Source: Prorocentrum cordatum
Taxonomy: Eukaryota > Sar > Dinophyceae > Prorocentrales > Prorocentraceae
Direction of reading: 5' to 3'
NCBI GenBank assembly: GCA_963575745.1
Contig: CAUYUJ010013958.1
Coordinates: 230,906 to 294,905, forward strand
DNA: 64,000 nucleotides
Part shown: piece by piece, positions 32,186 through 43,258 of the stretch
How positions within the stretch are numbered: the stretch's first letter is position 1
Layout of the letters: every line of letters begins with the position of its first letter
The notes under the pieces: model-generated
Databases searched by the model: none
The model's input: the letters and a program-made list of their open reading frames with translations, nothing else
Told to the model about the DNA's origin: nothing
Program-made: the position numbers and the translations under genes

Positions 32186-33017
32186 TAACCCCTCGGGCCC
32201 GCGCCGTCCAAACCCAAGGAGGGGGGGAGGTATATCAGGGAGATTGGAAACGGAAACGCTCTAGACCACCTCCGCCCAGAGGGCTGGTGGGATTTGCCAA
32301 GGGCTGGCCTCGGGAGCGCGAATATGTTGCACGGTGCGTGTCCCAGACACCCTTCCCCCGGAATTCAGATTACGTAACTCTGGCGTTGTTAGCGGGCGTT
32401 TGTCGGGTTTCCTCCCTCGCGCTGTCTTCAATCAGTAAAACAGTGACACTAGAAAAGTGAAACTTGTAAGTGCATATTGGGAAGAAGAACTGGCGCAGAG
32501 AACAGGGCAGCCAAGGCCACGCAGCTTGTTGACACCCAAGGGAGCCAGCGGATTGCAAATCCTGGCGCGCATTGCAACCACATAGCTTGCCCTACATACA
32601 ACCTTCATCACCGACTCGAGGACGCCGTCATCGTCGTCGAGGTGATCAACATCGGCGCCGTCACTGGCCGTGCCATCGTCGTTGTCACCATCGTCACTAA
32701 CACCGCTATTACCATCATCGTGTCTACCGATGTCGACGTTGCCATGATACCGCGCCCGCCCAACTCGGCGACTTTCATTGCGGCGTCCGTTGGGAAGTGC
32801 CCAGCGGTCAGCGCCACCTCGGCCGCGTCGGTCGCACCAAAGTGGGTGGCCGCTGCGCTTGCGAACATGCGCGGGCGCGCGCGGCCGCAGAGATGCGCCA
32901 GCCAACACCAAGCAATCAGCGCAATCGCCGCCGCATGGGTTTTGCAAACCAAGTTGCGGGTGGGTGGGTGGGATGATTGCGCGAGCAGTGGGGTTGACAT
33001 ATGGCGAGCACTGGTGA
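32186..33017. other. No gene seen; one 41-bp-family motif and a degenerate GTC/ATC-rich stretch
   Basis: CCTCGGGAGCGCGAATAT near 32309 matches the 41-bp family. 32610-32745 is rich in CATCGTCGT-like motifs. No domain visible. Confidence 0.5.
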
Positions 33018-33132
33018 CTTGCACCACAAAGTTTGCACCACAGTGACTGCGCCACCTATACTGCAGCGTAGGTACGTGCTTGTTGCAACACGCAGACTGC
33101 ACCATGTACACGTCGCACCACGAATACGTCAC
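33018..33132. repeat. 14-bp minisatellite, locus 2
   Basis: Units CTTGCACCACAAAG, TTTGCACCACAGTG and ACTGCGCCACCTAT follow in exact 14-base register from 33018, then more diverged units to 33132. Same unit as 12727-12939. Confidence 0.8.
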
Positions 33133-35640
33133 ATCGCCAAGGCAAGCATATCAAGATTTGCCAGCTTCTTTGCAGAAGCGCCACTGACGCGCGCTAGGGC
33201 CGGCAGATCGGGCGACCCTATCCTCCCCCACTCCTCTTCTCTTGCTCGAGCACTGCAGTCGGAACACCAGGCGGCCGCTGTGTAAGTTGTTTTCGGTTGC
33301 GCGGCAACGCTGGCTGGTGACCGTCTAGATCGATTCGGCGCTGTGGCAAGAACGGGCTTGCACGTCTTACCGTGGAACATGGCCAATGGATGTCGACGTT
33401 GAGTGATGGAGGGCGGGGGAGTGGATGCAGGGCGGGCGGGCGGGCGGGGGAAGAGAGCAAGGGAGCGAGGGAGCAAGGGGGGTGCAGCGACAGAGGGCTG
33501 CAGGGGTCGAGGGTCCCCTCTTCAGCCCCCTTTCGCTTCGCAACCTCACCCCGGCCCTGCCACCCCGCCGCCCGGCCCTCCCTCTGCCCCCCCAGCAGCC
33601 CCCTTCCCCCCTCCCCCTTCAGCCCCACCCTCTCCCACCCGCTCGCTCTCCCCAGGCCTCACCCGCCCGCATCCCAACCCTCCCCTCCCCCTTCTGCCAT
33701 TTCCCCCCCCACCGTCACCCCTCCCCCGCCCCCTTCTCCTCTCCCACCTTTTTTCACCTCCCCGTCCCACCGTCTCCCCCGATAGCTAAGATGGCAGATT
33801 TCCACGCTCGCTTTCACCACCAAGCCACACCAAGTCATACCGATCGCCCATGTTCCTGGACACTGCCAGTCTGGTGGCCACCTTGGCACGGGTTGGTAGC
33901 GGGGACTCCAAGAAGCGGGGGTGGGGACTAGATTTTTGCTCAATGTTTCTCCCGTGTGTACCGCGTCGGTGTTTTTAGACGGGCCTGGGATGCTGAAATG
34001 GGTTTTGTGGGTGAAGGAGGGCGACGAGGAGTGGACCCGCCGAGAAAGCAGTCACCAGCGCCTATCTCGCAAGCCTCAGCGCGATGGTACAAATAGGGGC
34101 ACGAGAGGGTCCAGAGCTTTGGCCCCTTGTTGTTCCGAGGCGTGGACGACGAGGAGGGGGAGAAGGACGACGAGGATATGGAGGGAGCTTCTCCTCTCCC
34201 TGTCCCACTCCCTCTCTCCTCTGCACTCCCTCAAATCTCCTCTCTCATTCTCCTCCCCCTCACCCCTCCCTGGCTTCTTCGACATCCGCCCGTGCTCATC
34301 GTCATCGTCTTGTTCCTCCTTCGTCACCTCTCCTCATCTCACTCCTCCTCTTCTAATCCATCTCCCACCCTTCTCCCCTATCCTCCCTCCCCAGACCGGG
34401 TCGCGGACGGCCAAAGGGTGCCACCGCACCAGGGGCCAGGGTGAACACCAGGGGGCTTCTCTGTACGGGCGAAAAACCAGTTGCGCCCCCTCCTCGTCCT
34501 CTTGATCCTCCTCGTCCACATCCTCGTGATCATCGTCTCTCCCTCCTCCTCCTCGTCCTCCTCCTCCTACTCCTCCTCGTCCTCCTCGTCCTCGTCCTCC
34601 TCCTCCTCCTCCCCCATGTATCGGGTGGCATGGCAGAGATCTTCATATGTTACCATGATGGACCTGTGTACCGAGCCTTGGCGAGTGGCTTGGGTGCATC
34701 TACCGTTAGCGTGAACATCAATTGTGGCGCCGGTATGTTTTTGATGCAGGTGTGGGACAACCTTGTTCTTCTTACTGAGATTATGTGGCCATGGCCTGCA
34801 GGACGCCAAATTAAGCGCGAGCTCACACGCAGGCTATGATCCCATGCGGACTCTGCGGAGGGGCACTGGTTGACCAGCCCAGCTCGTCCAAGAGCATGCC
34901 CTTCGACAAGATGTGCCTCAGAGAAATGATGAAGCTCGATCCAACCCTCAACGTAGAGCACGTCGATCACTTGCTATGTATTTGTAGCAGTGCCGACAAT
35001 ACGTCCTTTTGGCACGTTAGTATGTAATGTGAAGGCGTTGTTTCATGCTTGTTGCAATAGCCAGAATATATGTGGCCCCACGGGATGTTGCCACGCTTGT
35101 GGCGCCGGGCAGTCCGACAGTATGAATAATGGGTTCGAGTGTTTTGTGTTCTCGTTGGTCTCACTCTCCTTCCCTGCGCTTCCCTCCGCCTTGTGCCCTG
35201 GGGATGGCCTTTTCCGAGTTCGTCCGTAGAGATGCCAGCCCCTCCCAGACGAAGCCTTGCTCTCAATCATGTTGCGCATGATGTATATCATGCACCACGA
35301 TGTGCGGCATAAGTCCCCACTCCGCACTCGCATCTTCAGCGCGATGGCAGCGCGAAGCCAGCAGCTGTCACGACGCATTGAGCGGTCGGGCGACCCGTCG
35401 GTCGCTTGCCCGAGGTACCGCAAGAGCACGCGAGACCACGATGACGGCACACAATTTCTAACGGACATTGTGCAGAGCATTGGCCGCGCGGTCCAACGAG
35501 TGTTCTTCACGAATGTTCTTGTTCATGTCATGCACAGATCTGTTCAACTTCTGTTGGCCCGCGGGACGCCTGCTTGCCTTCCTTCCTTTGTTGCGTCCCT
35601 TGCCTTCCATTTCTGCTGGCGTCGCGTTTCCTCTTCCGCC
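33133..35640. other. No recognisable gene; pyrimidine-rich low complexity
   Basis: 33425-33780 is GGGCGGGC-like then CCCCTCCCC-like. 34180-34400 and 34490-34615 are CTCCTCC-rich. Frames of 100-190 codons here are compositional. The frame from 35257 begins with a non-repetitive stretch (HDVRHKSPLRTRIF) that I cannot identify. Confidence 0.5.
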
Positions 35641-35712
35641 TCCTCCTCCTCCTCCTCCTCCTCTTCTTCCTCCTCCTGCTCCTCCTCCTCCTCCTCCCCC
35701 TCCTCCTCCCTC
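35641..35712. repeat. TCC microsatellite
   Basis: An imperfect CTC/TCC tract of about 70 bp. Confidence 0.95.
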
Positions 35713-38700
35713 CTCTGGATTTCCCCTCGGGCCCTCCTGCTCCCTGGCAGATCCTCTACTCCGTGTTGGTCGACATCTGCAGGACGCTCCGTGCCGTCGC
35801 CCGGGCAGTGCCTCGCAGGTCGGCGGCGGCATCGGCCTCCGCAAACCTGTTGGTGTTTGGCGATTCCCGTCGGACGTGCCTTCCAGACTCGATACGATCG
35901 AACTGGGTGGCCCGCCAGGGCTCCCCGGTGCCCCCCCGGTGCCCCCCAGCACCCTCCCGTGCCCGCAAGTACCCCCAGTACCCCCCGAGTGTCCCCAAGC
36001 ACTCCCCAGTACGGGAAGACCGGGTACGAAGACCGACAGCAGTTTCTGTTCACTTTGAACAGGGCTCGCTGTGGGTGTCGCCGCGGACGTTCTCCATTTG
36101 AGACAGAAGGCCGCCTGCCCAAACAGCAGCGGCCGCTGTGGCTGTTTGACTACATTTGTTGTTGGGCATCGACCCCATGTGTTGCGTATTCATTCCGAGC
36201 GTCCACACAGAAGCGCGTGCCGCTGAAGGCGAGTCTTGCGAGATTTGCCCTCGCTGAGCTTCCCGAGGGCAGTGTGATGCAGTGTCGCGCTGTCCCTCGC
36301 ACGTGAAGCAGGCACGTCGAGTGAGAAACCCGCCTGCCAGCAGGGGCGCCACGGAAATGTCTTGTTCCACCATGTCTCAGAGACCCACAGAAGCCCGGGT
36401 GCACCTCAGGACCCTCCTCAGACGTCGACGAAGAACGTGCCCCAAGATCTCCTGTGGCAAGATCTCCCATCGTATGCGTCTAAGTTATAGCCTGCAGAAG
36501 CACACGTCGTCAGACGCCATCGACTCCGCCGGAACTCTGTGTCGGAGCTGGGCGCTCGCCTGGTACCTGTCGAGCAGGAACTCTGCTCCAAAAATGGCTG
36601 GCTCGCTGTCGGCGCGACGCGGACCTCCTCACAGACTGGGGGGGCGCTCGGCGGTGGGGCGAGCCGCCTTGGGGTGCGAGCCCCACAGCGAGGCTGCTTT
36701 GGGGGGCAAGTTCCGCTGCAAGGACGGCGAGGAGGACATAGGAAGTCCGAGGAGGAGGAGGAGGGAGGGTGAGGCGTACGCCCGCCAGGTCATTCGCAAT
36801 TGCATTTGAAAATGAAGATCGTGTGTTACAGCCTTCGATCTCGAAAACGAATCCTCGGACGAATCCCATCTCCAACAGCTGTGTCTCAGGATGTCGTTGT
36901 TGCTGCCGAGGTGTCACGGACCTGGAACCCGACTCGGATTCCTGAGCCTTCCTTGGAGAGTTAGCTTTCGGTATCTCGGAGGATGGTTTCTCACAGCGGT
37001 CCTCGAGCATGCAGCATCGAGGAACGAAGCTTGGGGGGTGCATTTGTGCCGTCTCTGGTTTCTGGAATTCTCCAGGGGATTCTTGGGGTCTCCAGTATGG
37101 ACGTCCCTAAAGGCTTCCAGAAACCTTCAGAGCACTCCAGGCACCTCACAGAGGAGGATATCTCAAAGTTGTATTGGAGCGTGCAATGACGTGGGGTGCG
37201 CCTCGCCCAGCGAGGCGACACCGTGCTGCTCCAGCTCCTCCCCGTCCTCCTTCACCTTACGGATCCTTGGAGGCCCAACGAGGCCCAGGCCGTCGGCAAG
37301 CAAAATCACATCTCCCCTTCTCGAGTGTTCGTGCACGGGGGGGGGCTAAACGCGGGTCGCAGTAATGTTCACCTCTCGTGCACCCTGTGGGCCCGCGGTG
37401 GCAGCTCAGAGGCCCTTCCGGACCCCCTCAGGGGCATTTTCTTGCAAGCCTCGATCACCCCCCTGCGTTTGTTGCATCCTCGTTGCCGTCCGCCCGATCC
37501 TCTTCTTCACCCGTCTCGCTTCCTTCCTCCGCCGAACCCCTACAGTCGGACCGAGGTATAAGATCGAGATCGGCTCGGTGAGGGCACCCTAGCGTTCTTC
37601 GTGCTAGTTGGATGTTCTTGCGCATCCTGGGGAAGGTACCCTTGGAAGTTTTGTGTGTTCTGGCCGACAGAGGGTCTCACGTTCTTGAAGGATGCTCTTT
37701 TTGCCTCGGTCCCACTGTACCCCGCCGCCTTCACATCCTCCCGGGAGCGGGCGCGCCCCAGGCGCCTGACGACAGGCACCAGGCGCCTGACGACAGGCAC
37801 GAGCGACCGTTGGTCGGAGCGCGTATCGGAACGCCAGACGGGCGACGCGGCGGGCGAGGATGCCCTGCGTGGCACCCGGCCTCCCAAGTGCCTCGTGTGA
37901 CACATAAGATCAGCGCGTCAGGCTCCAGAGCCTCCCTGGCGAAAGTGCCCGGCGGGGCTCGCCCACTGCCGGCGGGCAGGGCCCCAGAGTGCGGCGATTG
38001 TGATTCGGGCGACTCTGCGGAAACTGGGAACCTCCCGGGGTCCAGCACGATTCCGTGTGCAAGTCCACGGGTACCGATTCAGCAAGCTTGAGGGTTCTCT
38101 GCGGGAGCCCATGCATCCCCTAACGAATTCCACCCGGAGTCCAGGAGTTCACATGGGATCAGGCTTGTCCCACTGCATGCAGGCGCACGGTATCTCCGAG
38201 GGCATCCTAAAGATTCCCTGGGGGAAACGCCGGACTCAGCGGGGAGTCGGGTTTGCTTCAGAATCCCCACGTAATTCCCGCAACTTCGGGTTCCTTGGGG
38301 GGACCTTGTCGAGGACGTCTTATCGAGCCCTGAGGATCTCTTGGGACCTGGACCCGAAGGATTTCCGAAACAATCCAGACGTAATTCCAAAATCTTGAAG
38401 AAGTAGTGCAGAAGCGCGCAGGATTGCCTCCGGAATCCCGAGGCATGCCGACGGTGCCCTCAGGACCTCCGACTGGATCTTGACGATTCCCGCACGAATC
38501 TCAATAATTCCCTGATAGGCCGTGTAGGATTTCATCGTGCGCGTTTCGCGGCGGAGTCGGCCCTCCAGTGCCTCGAGCGGCCACTTTGCGCGGAGATCGG
38601 CCTCCCCTGATGCGGCGCAGCCGCGTCGTTGCCCGCGCGCGCAGCGCCCAGTCGCACAGAGAGGGGCGACCCCCGTCACAGAGCCGGAGCCCCCGCCAAG

Positions 38701-38929
38701 CGCGCAGCGAGACCCCCGCGGCGCCACCGCTGGAGGGGGCCGCGCGGGGGCAGTGGCGAGGAAGGAAGTCCCCCCTCGGGCGCATGCCATGCAGGTGCTG
38801 CCTGGGGGAGGGGAGGGGGACTGGCAGCACGAGCGTGCGCTCGAGCACCCCACGCCCCTGCAATCCTGATGCGGGACGTGGGATGCGTGCGCGCGTCGTT
38901 GATGTACGGCCAAGTCCCCTCGACCTCCT
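35713..38929. other. No recognisable gene; minor short repeats
   Basis: A minisatellite of GTGCCCCCC-like units lies at 35925-36015. A perfect 21-base tandem pair (CCAGGCGCCTGACGACAGGC plus one base) lies at 37759-37800. Degenerate GATTCCC motifs recur at 38230-38510. Several frames of 100-200 codons overlap on both strands without any known motif. Confidence 0.5.
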
Positions 38930-40010
38930 CCCCCTCCTCCCCTTCCTGCCCCCCCCTCCTCCACAATTACACAGCATGAATGCTACTCTCCTCTCTCACC
39001 TGATGACGTCCAGAAGATGCCCGACCCCCGTCAGTATTTTTTACATTCAGGATTCCCGGGAACTGGGTTTTCGCTTTGGGTTTGTTTCGAAATGATGTTC
39101 CCGCTGAAACGCTGACCTCATTTTCGGGCTTCCGCTCGTTCCGAATCGTGTTACCGCTGCAGAGCTGGACCCATTTCCGCGCTTCCGCCCGTTCCGAATC
39201 GTACTCCTGCTGCAGCGCGGGAGTCATTATTTCCGGTGCCATACCACGGCCTTCCAACTAGACCCCAACATCTAGAAACCGCCCCCGCAAAACAAATATC
39301 AGATGTGATGACACATTCGGTGTCGATTCGTTGATTTTGGGGGCCGCAGAGGCCCCACTTTGGGGCGTTGCCACGCCATGCTATGTCATGCTACGCGGTG
39401 ATCGTCAACGCCATGTTACGTCATGTAACGTTATGCCATGCTACGACATCGGACGGACTGTGCGAATAGAGAGGAGATCTACGCCGTGGTAAGGGATGCG
39501 AGGGAGAGGGAGGACGTCAGGTATGACGCGATCGCACCTAGCTTGTCCTCCTCCCCCTCCCCCTCCTCCCGTTCCCTCCTCCCCCCCTCCTCCCCCCCCC
39601 TCCACATCACCCTCCCCCTCCTCCCGTTCCCTCCTTCCGTCCTTCTCCCCCTCCTCCTCGCCACCCTTCCCCCCTCCTCTCCTTTACAACTTGATTATAT
39701 GAATACTACTCTCCTCTGTCCCCTGATGACGTCTGGAAGATATCCGGCCCCCCTCCCCGTATTGTTTTTACACTGGATTCCCGGGAAATGGATTATCGCT
39801 TGGTTTTTGTTCCAAAACGTTGTTCCCGCTGAAGCGGTGGCCCAATTTCTGCGCCTCTGCTTGTTCCAAATCGTGGATATCTACGCCATGGTAAGGGATG
39901 GGAGGGAAGGGTATGTCGTCAGATATGACGCGAGCGCACCTAGCTTGTCCCATTCCCCTCCCCCTCCTCACGTGCCCTCTTCCCCCCTTTTTCTCCCCCT
40001 TCGCCTCGCC
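38930..40010. repeat. Repeated ~410-bp composite unit
   Basis: Module 1 (ATGAATGCTACTCTCCTCTC, then TGATGACGTC, GATTCCCGGGAA and GTTCCCGCTGAA) is at 38977-39125 and again at 39697-39875. Module 2 (ATCTACGCC, TGGTAAGGGATG, ATATGACGCGAGCGCACC) is at 39476-39545 and again at 39877-39945. Each module 2 is followed by a CT-rich tract. A worn module 2 also lies at 5535-5590. 39375-39450 is a small TACGTCATG-like repeat. Confidence 0.8.
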
Positions 40011-40759
40011 TGCCCCGCGCGCCCGCGGCGTCAGGAAGAGCGGCGAACCAGACGTGGCGATAGACGTCATGCTCCAGATGCGCCGCAGGGGTGCGCCAGC
40101 ACATGATCGGGCAGTGAGAGAACGCCCGTCAGGGGCACCGATAGGGGGGCGATGGGCTCAAGAGGGGGGGTTCGAGGTCGAGGCTTTCGGACGTTTTCGT
40201 TGGTTCTCGGCGGTTTCCGTCCTCGGGATGCCTTCCAGCGGCCGCGCTTTCGCCGAGAGTCTCTGGGGGGGGGGCCCGAATCATCCCGAATGGCCGCCGG
40301 AGGCTCGAGTCATGACCCGAAGACCACCATCGGGGGTGGACAGAACCCCCAGCAGTGACACGTCGATTAGTGAGTTGTCCGTTTTCAGTTCTCGAGAGGG
40401 CGCCGTGGCCGCTATTTTCCAGGCTTGCGCCCGCCAGGTTTGGGCCTCAGGTCGTTTTCACTAAACCACGTTTTACTAAAGGGGGGTCTGTCCATCCCCG
40501 ACACCAGGGGATCGGCTCAGGGGGGACTGCATCGAACCCCCGGTCGCCGAATCATCGCCAGCAGGTGCCTCACATCGCCCCGCCCAGGAACGTGTGGCCT
40601 CGCTGCGGGGGGCCATCGCCGATCTCTCGGCGATGAAGAAACGCCGAGTCCGGGTCGGTGTTTCCCCCCCCTTGAGCCAATCCCCCCCCTTTTATCGATC
40701 CCCCTCAGCCCACCCAGAAAAGTCGATGGAGGAGGGAGGAGCGACCGATGAATCAAAAG
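40011..40759. other. No gene seen
   Basis: No domain, RNA gene or ordered repeat is visible. Confidence 0.5.
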
Positions 40760-40767
40760 CTGCACTG

Positions 40768-40925
40768 GCATTCACGCTCGGGGCTCCGCGCGAGTTCTTT
40801 GGGTCGGCGCCGGAGCCCCCCAGGCAGTGAGTTCAGCGCCGCCCCTAGCGCGCTCCCCCCTCGCGCCCGGGAAGGGGTTCCAGCGCCGACCAGAGAAATC
40901 CGTGCGGATCTCCGGGAGTTTATGC
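40768..40925 (+). mobile_element. Introner/MITE-like element, full-length copy outside a recognised gene
   Basis: A left arm starting GCATTCACGCTCGGGGCTCC and a right arm (GCGCCGACCAGAGAAATCCG, ending TTTATGC) form an imperfect inverted repeat. The right half (GGGGTTCCAGCGCCG, GAAATCCGTGCGGA) closely matches the right half of the element in the CDPK intron. The flanking octamers CTGCACTG (40760-40767) and CTGCTCTG (40944-40951) may be a worn target duplication, but the right one is 18 bases away, so this is weak. Confidence 0.6.
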
Positions 40926-41421
40926 TTATCCGTTTTGTTGTCCCTGCTCTGTGCGAGGTGGGAGGAGAGCACGTCGGGAACGTTTCCCAAAGCCACGAAA
41001 GCGAAATCCTCGAACAGAGGGGGGGAGGGAGGGCGGGGGGGGAGGGGGGGGTCCCCGAAGAGAAGGGCTCGGCGAGGAGGGAATCCTCCTTCGCCGTGAA
41101 CGGGGGTCCCCGAGCGGAGTGGAGAGGGGGTGGGGGAATCCTCGAACAAGCGGAGGCGCGAGGAGGGAGCTCCTCCCTCGCCATGCAGCGGAGGCGTCCT
41201 CGAGGAGGGCGGTCTGGGAGATGCCCCTCCCGCTCCGCACAGCCGCTGGTTCGGGGCAGCAAGGGCAGCCGTCCGAGCGCGGGCGCGAGGCCTCGCACCA
41301 GGGGTGCGGGCTTAAGACATGTCCCTCTACAGGAGGAGTATTCAAACATAGTCAAAAAATAGTCTGGGGACGATTATTTGACAATGTTCAGCTGTTTTCC
41401 GTCTGTTTTATTCTTTTTCAT

Positions 41422-41423
41422 AG
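41422..41423 (+). promoter_or_regulatory. Candidate spliced-leader trans-splice acceptor (AG)
   Basis: The pyrimidine-rich tract at 41395-41420 (TGTTTTATTCTTTTTC) ends in ATAG, 57 bases before the CDPK start codon. Dinoflagellate nuclear mRNAs receive the spliced leader at an AG after such a tract, which makes this the best acceptor upstream of the ATG. Other AGs exist closer to the ATG. Confidence 0.45.
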
Positions 41424-41480
41424 TTCTTCCAAAATCCGCCTGCACAAGGACATGTCCGACTTAAGTGTGGGCGCCTCGAG

Positions 41481-43258
41481 ATGGGCTGCTCGGGCGGCAA
41501 GGCGGTGGCGTCGCCGCCCAGCGCGCGGACGGGAGGTCAGAGCCCCAAGAGCCGGAGCTCGAGTTCCTCCACCAAGGACCCCTTCGACGCAGCCTTCATC
41601 CTGGACGACACCCGGAGGATTCAGAATTTCTATGCCGACGAAGATGATGGCGCATGTGCCATGGGGGATATGCGCAGGGTGCGCCACAAGAAGACCCAGG
41701 AGGTCCGTGCGCTGAAGACCCGGGCGAAGGTGCACGTGGAGAGCCCTGAGCTCATCAAGCAGGAGATCGATATTCGCAGGGAGCTCGACCACCCCAATAT
41801 CGCGAAGCTTCACGAGACCTTCGAGGACCACAGGAACATCTACTTGGTGACGGAGCTGTGCGAGGAAGGGGAGCTTTTCGACCGTGTCATCGAGGCTGGC
41901 CGCATCACAGAAATGCAGGCGGCCGCGGTCATGCAGCAGGTGCTCTCGGCCGCCCTCCACATGCACGAGAGGCGGGTCTGCCACCGCAATCTCACGATCG
42001 ACAGCTTCTTCTTCGCCAGCCCTGGGCCCATCTCGACGAAGAAAAAACGGCATAAACATAAACTGTCGGAGATACGCGCGGATTTCCTGGATCGGCGAAT
42101 GAACCCCCCTGGCGACGCCGCCCCTGGCGCGCTCTGCGCGCCAGGGAGGGGGTTCCAGCGCCGGTCCAAGAAATCCGCACGGAGCTCCGCAAGTGTGTGT
42201 GAGTGTGTGTTTATGCCGCTGTTTGCTCCTCTGCCATCGAGAAAAGCGTGCTGAAGTTGGTGGATTTCGGCTCTGCGACCAGGTTTGAGCCTGGCCAGAT
42301 GCTGTCTGCAAAGGTGGGCACCTCATACTACGTTGCGCCGCAGGTGCTCGCGAGGAAGTACGATCATGCATGCGACCTCTGGAGCTGTGGCGTCATCATG
42401 TACGTTATTATGTGCGGCTACCCCCCCTTCTGCGGGGAGAGAGAGTCGGAGACCCTCGCGCAGGTGAAGTCTGGCAAGTTTACGTTCAAGAAGGCAGACT
42501 GGTGCGGCATCTCCGAGGACGCAAAGGACCTCATCAGGGGGCTGCTGAAGTTGGAGCCGCGCCAGAGGCTCACGTCCGAACAGGCGTTGGACCAGGACTG
42601 GATCAAGAACTGGGCGCCCAGGGCCCCCAAGGTGCCCTCGCTGCCGGCCAACTTCGTGGCCAACTTGCGCAGCTTCCGCTCGCAGAACAGGCTCAAGAAG
42701 GCAGCCCTGCACATCATCGCTGGGCAGCTGAATGAGAGCGAAATCAAGGGACTGCGGGGCGTGTTCCAGGCGCTAGACGGCAACCAGGACGGCCTGCTCT
42801 CCGGTCGCGAATTGAAAGAGGGATTGCTGAAGGCCGGCCTCGAGAACATCCCTGCGGACTTGATGCGGATCCTCGATGACGTAGATTCGGACGGCAGCGG
42901 CATCGTGGACTATACCGAATTCTTGGCCGCCACCCTTGACGAGCAGCTGTACAAGCAGGAGGACGTTTGCTGGTCGGCGTTCCGCCTGTTCGACCGCGAC
43001 GGCGACGGCAAGATCTCCCAGGACGAGCTCAGGTTCGTGATTAGCAAAGGCAACGACAAGAAGCTGGCTGACGACAAGGTCATTGAAGAGATTATCAGCA
43101 CGGTCGACACGAGCGGAGATGGCAAGATCGATTTCCAGGAGTTCATGGCCATGATGAACTCCGCGGCGAAGCACAGGTGCCCCAGCAGTGTGGCGGCGAC
43201 CACTGTCAGGATGAGCAGTGGGTCGTGCACCACGTCGCTGAGCAGCTCTTCGAGTTGA
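41481..43258 (+). CDS. CDPK-like protein with degenerate catalytic loop (calcium-binding pseudokinase), two exons
   Basis: Exon 1 (41481 to about 42032) joined to exon 2 (about 42239-43258) gives 523 residues. The start MGCSGGK carries Gly2 for myristoylation and Cys3 for palmitoylation, as in many membrane-bound CDPKs. The kinase domain spans about residues 50-306: a Gly-rich loop with its second Gly replaced by Cys (GACAMG, 57-62), the ATP-binding Lys79 in VRALK, VTELCEEGELFDRVIEAG, DFG at 193-195, and GTSYYVAPQVL. The catalytic loop reads HRNLTIDS (168-175) instead of HRDLKPEN, so the base Asp, the Lys and the Asn are all lost; phosphotransfer is unlikely. The junction (about 308-350) is normal. 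Four EF-hand loops start at D364, D400, D436 and D474, all with canonical ligands. Pseudokinase status is inferred from these residues. Confidence 0.9.
42033..42238 (+). mobile_element. Intron of the CDPK gene formed by an introner-type inverted-repeat element
   Basis: Inverted arms at 42048-42097 (starts CGGCATAAA) and 42159-42218 (ends TTTATGCCG) share GCGGATTTCCTGGATCGGCG with its complement at about 85 percent. The centre adds CCTGGCGCGC, TCT, GCGCGCCAGG, so almost the whole intron folds into one hairpin. The direct repeat CCATC lies at 42028-42032 and 42234-42238. Joining at that repeat restores GPIEKSVLK, matching the length and sequence of normal CDPKs (PIEKNVLK). No position within the repeat gives GT-AG, GC-AG or GA-AG ends, so splicing would be non-canonical. 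Direct repeat plus inverted repeat plus odd splice sites is how introner elements are described in dinoflagellates such as Amoebophrya. Confidence 0.8.

Noticed and set aside
34836-35530. Possible host exons (PCGLCGGALVDQ, HDVRHKSPLRTRIF)
   Set aside because: Short, without recognisable domains or supporting splice sites; listed only as unannotated sequence.
36580-36605. CCAAAAATGGCT, resembling the reverse-complement SL
   Set aside because: Has an inserted base and neither flank matches.
40140-40175. GGGCTCAAG preceded by CCGATAG, resembling the SL ends
   Set aside because: The middle is longer and unrelated; too few matches.
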